The notes below the pieces were generated by a model. That model searched no databases. It was not told the DNA's origin and saw only the letters and a program-made list of their open reading frames with translations. Of a DNA stretch of 8,098 nucleotides, positions 6,190 through 8,098 are shown one piece after another (the first letter of the stretch is position 1; each line of letters starts with the position of its first letter). A program made the translations under genes and the position numbers. The stretch lies in assembly GCA_017939855.1 (NCBI GenBank), contig JAGAZW010000167.1:1-8098 (forward strand), in the 5' to 3' direction. This DNA is from Clostridia bacterium (GTDB taxonomy: Bacteria > Bacillota > Clostridia > Oscillospirales > Acutalibacteraceae).

Positions 6190-6212
6190 GCGAATGTGAA
6201 CCACCACATCGC
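6190..6212 (-). promoter_or_regulatory. Leader hairpin in the 5' untranslated region of the hydrogenase operon
   Basis: On the minus strand GCGATGTG and CACATTCGC pair into an eight-base-pair stem with one bulged T and a six-base loop. It sits between the predicted promoter and the HndA-like ribosome site. No run of T follows, so it is not a standard intrinsic terminator. It could stabilise the mRNA or be a protein-binding site; function is unknown. Confidence 0.35.
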
Positions 6213-6222
6213 ACAACTATAC

Positions 6223-6235
6223 TTATACAGTATAA
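6223..6235. promoter_or_regulatory. Perfect palindrome over the -10 element, candidate operator
   Basis: TTATACAGTATAA has six-base arms around one central base and completely covers the -10 hexamer of the hydrogenase promoter. A regulator bound here would block the polymerase. It does not match the Rex consensus (TTGTGAA-N4-TTCACAA), and I cannot name a family. In AT-rich DNA a short palindrome can arise by chance. Confidence 0.35.
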
Positions 6236-6257
6236 CATATATTCGAATTTTTGCAAA
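6229..6257 (-). promoter_or_regulatory. Sigma-A-type promoter of the hydrogenase operon
   Basis: On the minus strand TTTGCA (6257-6252) is followed after 17 bases by TATACT (6234-6229), with a TG one base before the -10 (extended -10). The spacing is ideal, the -10 matches five of six consensus bases and the -35 four of six. Transcription would start near 6222, giving a leader of about 70 bases. No other strong candidate lies between here and the first gene, and the tight spacing downstream suggests one long transcript. Confidence 0.65.
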
Positions 6258-6273
6258 GGAAATTTCAGTATTT

Positions 6274-6303
6274 TTGTCAAAATTAATATATTTGTTAGAT
6301 AAT
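6274..6303 (+). promoter_or_regulatory. Possible plus-strand promoter upstream of spoIIIAA
   Basis: TTGTCA (6274-6279) and GATAAT (6298-6303) are 18 bases apart, each five of six to the sigma-A consensus. In Bacillus subtilis this operon is read by the mother-cell factor sigma-E, and I find no convincing sigma-E promoter. In such AT-rich DNA this match is weak evidence. Confidence 0.3.
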
Positions 6304-6396
6304 TACATATTTATATATATTTTTTTGTGAATTTTTTATCAATCACATGTGAAAAAATTGTGTTCTACTAAGGACAAACCTTTCATAGAATTTATC

Positions 6397-6405
6397 AGGA
6401 AGGTG
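6397..6405 (+). promoter_or_regulatory. Ribosome binding site that decides the spoIIIAA start
   Basis: AGGAAGGTG ends six bases before the ATG at 6412. The upstream GTG at 6349 has no Shine-Dalgarno and would add 21 residues not expected for this family. Confidence 0.75.
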
Positions 6406-6411
6406 AAGAAA

Positions 6412-7347
6412 ATGGAGAACACAAAAAGCTTTAATTCAGCCATTGCATCGATTTGCCCGAGGCTTAAGAATGTACTTGAATACCTGCCTCAAAACATTAA
6501 ATATAAAACCGAAGAAATAAGAATCCGTAACGGTCTGCCGGTAGCACTTACGATAGGTGGAAAACCTGTATATATAACTACAAACGGCGGGATATGCGAA
6601 TACATATCAAAGGATCTGTTGAAGGCGGGTAAAACCGATTTGGAGGAAAGCTTTATGCTCCTTTGCAAAAGATCGGTTTATGCACATACCGCCGAGCTAA
6701 AAGAGGGTTACATAGTGATGGATAACGGTCACAGAGCCGGTATCTGCGGAACCTTAACCGAGGACGGACATTTAAGGGATGTCTCGTCGATTAACATAAG
6801 GATTGCTCATGAAGTAATCGGTTGTGCCGACAGCATCATAAAAGAGTTTGACGGCGGAGGCTTTCTTATTGCAGGTCCTCCCGGAAGCGGGAAAACTACC
6901 CTTTTAAGAGATTTTATACGTCAGCTTTCTACCGGTATTACGGGTAAATATAAAAAAATTTCAGTAATAGACAGCAGAGGCGAAATATCCGGCAGCAGCT
7001 TTGGAAACTGCGCAAATAACCTTGGCGAAAACACCGATATTCTGATCATTAAGGACAAGGCGTTAGGTATGGAAATTGCTGTGAGGACACTCTTCCCGGA
7101 TATTGTTGCCTTTGATGAAATAGGCAATAATTCTGAATTGATGAGGGTGCTGGAGAGCTTTAATGCGGGTGTTTGTGTGGTTACCACTGCACACGCCGGA
7201 AGCATAAAGGACCTTACCTGTCGTTCCATAACAAAGGCTCTTATAAATTCGGGTGCAATATCTAAAATTGCGCTACTGCCTCCTAATATCGGTGAGCCTA
7301 TGGAGATATTCAGCGCTCAGCAACTGAAAAAATATGCTGCATATTAA
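6412..7347 (+). CDS. spoIIIAA: Stage III sporulation protein AA, secretion-type ATPase
   Basis: The ATPase of the SpoIIIA-SpoIIQ complex, which in the mother cell powers or assembles the channel to the engulfed forespore and is needed for sigma-G activity there. The protein has 311 residues, close to the 307 of B. subtilis. The N-terminal EEIRIRNGLPV (34-44) is the family signature. The ATPase core has Walker A GPPGSGKT (155-162), VIDSRGEISG (185-194), Walker B IVAFDEIG (231-238) and the sensor-like TTAHA (258-262). It resembles type II/IV secretion ATPases. The ATG at 6412 is chosen over a GTG at 6349 because of the ribosome site AGGAAGGTG. Its last 14 bases overlap spoIIIAB, implying coupling. 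The key catalytic residues are all present. Confidence 0.95.
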   Translation: MENTKSFNSAIASICPRLKNVLEYLPQNIKYKTEEIRIRNGLPVALTIGGKPVYITTNGGICEYISKDLLKAGKTDLEESFMLLCKRSVYAHTAELKEGYIVMDNGHRAGICGTLTEDGHLRDVSSINIRIAHEVIGCADSIIKEFDGGGFLIAGPPGSGKTTLLRDFIRQLSTGITGKYKKISVIDSRGEISGSSFGNCANNLGENTDILIIKDKALGMEIAVRTLFPDIVAFDEIGNNSELMRVLESFNAGVCVVTTAHAGSIKDLTCRSITKALINSGAISKIALLPPNIGEPMEIFSAQQLKKYAAY

Positions 7348-7789
7348 AATTTTCGGAATTTTTCTTATAGCTTTTTCCGGTGCCGCCTACGGCTTTTTAG
7401 CAGCCGAAGCTTTTCAAAAAAGGTGCCGCATATTAAGGGATATTTACTCAAAAACCGATACCCTCAAAGAGCACATCCGAAGCGGTGCCGGAGAGCTTTC
7501 GCACCTTTTGAAAATATGCTATGGCGACTGCAAATTTCTTGAAGTTTCACATAGCAAGGTTAAAGTTTTAAATGACGGTTTAAAAAAAGACGATATCCTT
7601 CTCATTGAAGAATTTTTCGAAGGACTCGGCTTTATGGACGCAGAGGGTGAATACTCAAGAATCTGTCTTTTTGAGAATCTTCTTCAAACAAAATATGAGG
7701 AAGCCTTAAAAGAGGCAGCGGGAAAGTCAAGGCTGATAAAAACCGCCGGTATATCGATAGGATTAGCTTTGGGAATACTACTGATTTAG
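7334..7789 (+). CDS. spoIIIAB: Stage III sporulation protein AB
   Basis: A 151-residue mother-cell membrane protein of the SpoIIIA channel complex, somewhat shorter than the 171 residues of B. subtilis. A hydrophobic N-terminal segment (about 5-25, FGIFLIAFSGAAYGF) is followed by a helical soluble domain (27-130) and a hydrophobic tail (137-151, ending GLALGILLI), the topology expected for the family, which is related in fold to type II secretion GspF-like proteins. The start lies inside the end of spoIIIAA with no strong ribosome site, so translation is probably coupled. Identity rests on topology, length and position between spoIIIAA and spoIIIAC. Confidence 0.93.
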   Translation: MLHIKIFGIFLIAFSGAAYGFLAAEAFQKRCRILRDIYSKTDTLKEHIRSGAGELSHLLKICYGDCKFLEVSHSKVKVLNDGLKKDDILLIEEFFEGLGFMDAEGEYSRICLFENLLQTKYEEALKEAAGKSRLIKTAGISIGLALGILLI

Positions 7790-7797
7790 GTGATTAA

Positions 7798-7992
7798 ATG
7801 GATGTTGATTTTATATTCAAAATAGCCGCAATAGGAATTATCGTCACAGTGCTTAATCAACTGCTGGTGCGTTCGGGAAGAGAAGAACAGGCTATGCTTA
7901 CCACCCTTGCAGGTTTGGTAGTAGTTATGTTGATGGTGGTCGGTGCTATCGCCGATTTATTTACAACGGTTAAAGGACTCTTCGGCTTATGA
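7798..7992 (+). CDS. spoIIIAC: Stage III sporulation protein AC
   Basis: A 64-residue membrane protein of the SpoIIIA complex (68 in B. subtilis). It has two predicted membrane helices, about 5-24 (IFKIAAIGIIVTVLNQLL) and 35-58 (around LAGLVVVMLMVVGAI), separated by a short charged loop RSGREEQ, and ends in the family-like VKGLFGL. AGGTGA lies five bases before the ATG, eight bases after the spoIIIAB stop. The stop overlaps the start of spoIIIAD as ATGA, the usual arrangement. Confidence 0.95.
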   Translation: MDVDFIFKIAAIGIIVTVLNQLLVRSGREEQAMLTTLAGLVVVMLMVVGAIADLFTTVKGLFGL

Positions 7993-8098
7993 ATGAAGAA
8001 TTTTTAAAGATTATTGCAATTATTATACTTACCGCCGTTTTTTCTGTCACATTAAGAAAAAGTCGCCCCGAATATTCCTTTTTGCTTATACTTTTCGC
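7989..8098 (+). CDS. spoIIIAD: Stage III sporulation protein AD (partial, 3' end off the right edge)
   Basis: The first 36 codons and two bases are visible. The product begins MNEEFLKIIAIIILTAVFSV, a membrane helix, then the short basic segment TLRKSRPEYS and a second hydrophobic stretch FLLILF. This is the N-terminal layout of SpoIIIAD (about 130 residues in full), a membrane subunit of the SpoIIIA channel. The ATG shares bases with the spoIIIAC stop. An ATG four bases later is in another frame and stops at once. The order AA-AB-AC-AD supports the call. Confidence 0.88.
   Translation, partial: MNEEFLKIIAIIILTAVFSVTLRKSRPEYSFLLILF

Noticed and set aside
6152..6280. N-terminal extension of the HndA-like protein to an ATG at 6280
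   Set aside because: It would begin upstream of the -35/-10 elements, has no good ribosome site, and is unlike family N-termini; 6151 has TAAGGAGG at ideal spacing.
6321..6360. Rex (NADH/NAD sensor) operator in TTGTGAA...GTGAAA
   Set aside because: Only one half site matches; the inverted TTCACAA half at the proper distance is missing.
6305..6391. Sigma-E promoter for spoIIIAA (ACATATT at 6305, CATAGAAT at 6384, CATATTTA at 6306)
   Set aside because: The -35-like and -10-like parts are never at the right 14-15 base spacing, and CATAGAAT would start transcription at the ribosome site itself.
6349..6411. GTG start for spoIIIAA at 6349
   Set aside because: No Shine-Dalgarno, lies in a palindrome, and the extra 21 residues are not expected in SpoIIIAA; the ATG at 6412 has a good ribosome site.
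1..8098. CRISPR arrays, tRNA/rRNA genes, insertion sequences, attachment sites
   Set aside because: I found no regularly spaced repeats, cloverleaf-like sequence, transposase motifs or long terminal inverted repeats on reading both strands.

Overview
The window looks like chromosomal DNA of an anaerobic, endospore-forming member of the Clostridia. Two things point there: the first genes of a spoIIIA sporulation operon, and genes for a soluble NAD(P)-linked, Hnd/HydABC-type [FeFe]-hydrogenase complex. A Ruminococcaceae/Oscillospirales-like host is a reasonable guess, but the sequence alone does not give the species. Coding density is high and most genes overlap or lie within a few tens of bases of the next. 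I see no tRNA, rRNA, CRISPR array or insertion sequence.

Positions 1-6151 (minus strand, read from right to left) form one long candidate operon behind a good vegetative-type promoter near 6229-6257. In transcription order it encodes: a NuoE/HndA-like [2Fe-2S] subunit (6151-5654); a DRTGG-like small protein (5621-5271); an RsbW/SpoIIAB-like ATPase (5274-4846); an [FeFe]-hydrogenase-like protein with sensory (HydS) hallmarks (4830-3568); a second DRTGG-like protein that appears frameshifted (3568-3305, original end probably 3243); a PHP-family metal-dependent phosphoesterase (3243-2509); a second HATPase-fold protein (2512-1976); an HndB-like [2Fe-2S] protein (1940-1569); and a NuoF/HndC-like flavin and Fe-S subunit (1551 to beyond the left edge). 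The catalytic hydrogenase subunit (HndD/HydA) would be expected just beyond position 1.

The outer genes (NuoE-like, HndB-like, NuoF-like) are electron-transfer subunits that move electrons between NAD(P)H, ferredoxin and H2. Between them lies a six-gene block that looks like signalling rather than catalysis: two ATPase-fold proteins, two DRTGG-like proteins, a phosphoesterase and a hydrogenase-like protein whose proton-shuttle cysteine is alanine. My reading is that this block senses H2 or redox state and acts on the complex or its expression. The output is not visible in the window, and the idea is inference.

Positions 6152-6411 are a divergent, AT-rich intergenic region. It holds the hydrogenase operon promoter, a perfect palindrome over its -10 element, a leader hairpin and a weaker plus-strand promoter candidate. 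Positions 6412-8098 (plus strand) hold spoIIIAA, spoIIIAB, spoIIIAC and the start of spoIIID's neighbour-class gene spoIIIAD, which runs off the right edge. They encode the first parts of the SpoIIIA-SpoIIQ channel that links mother cell and forespore.
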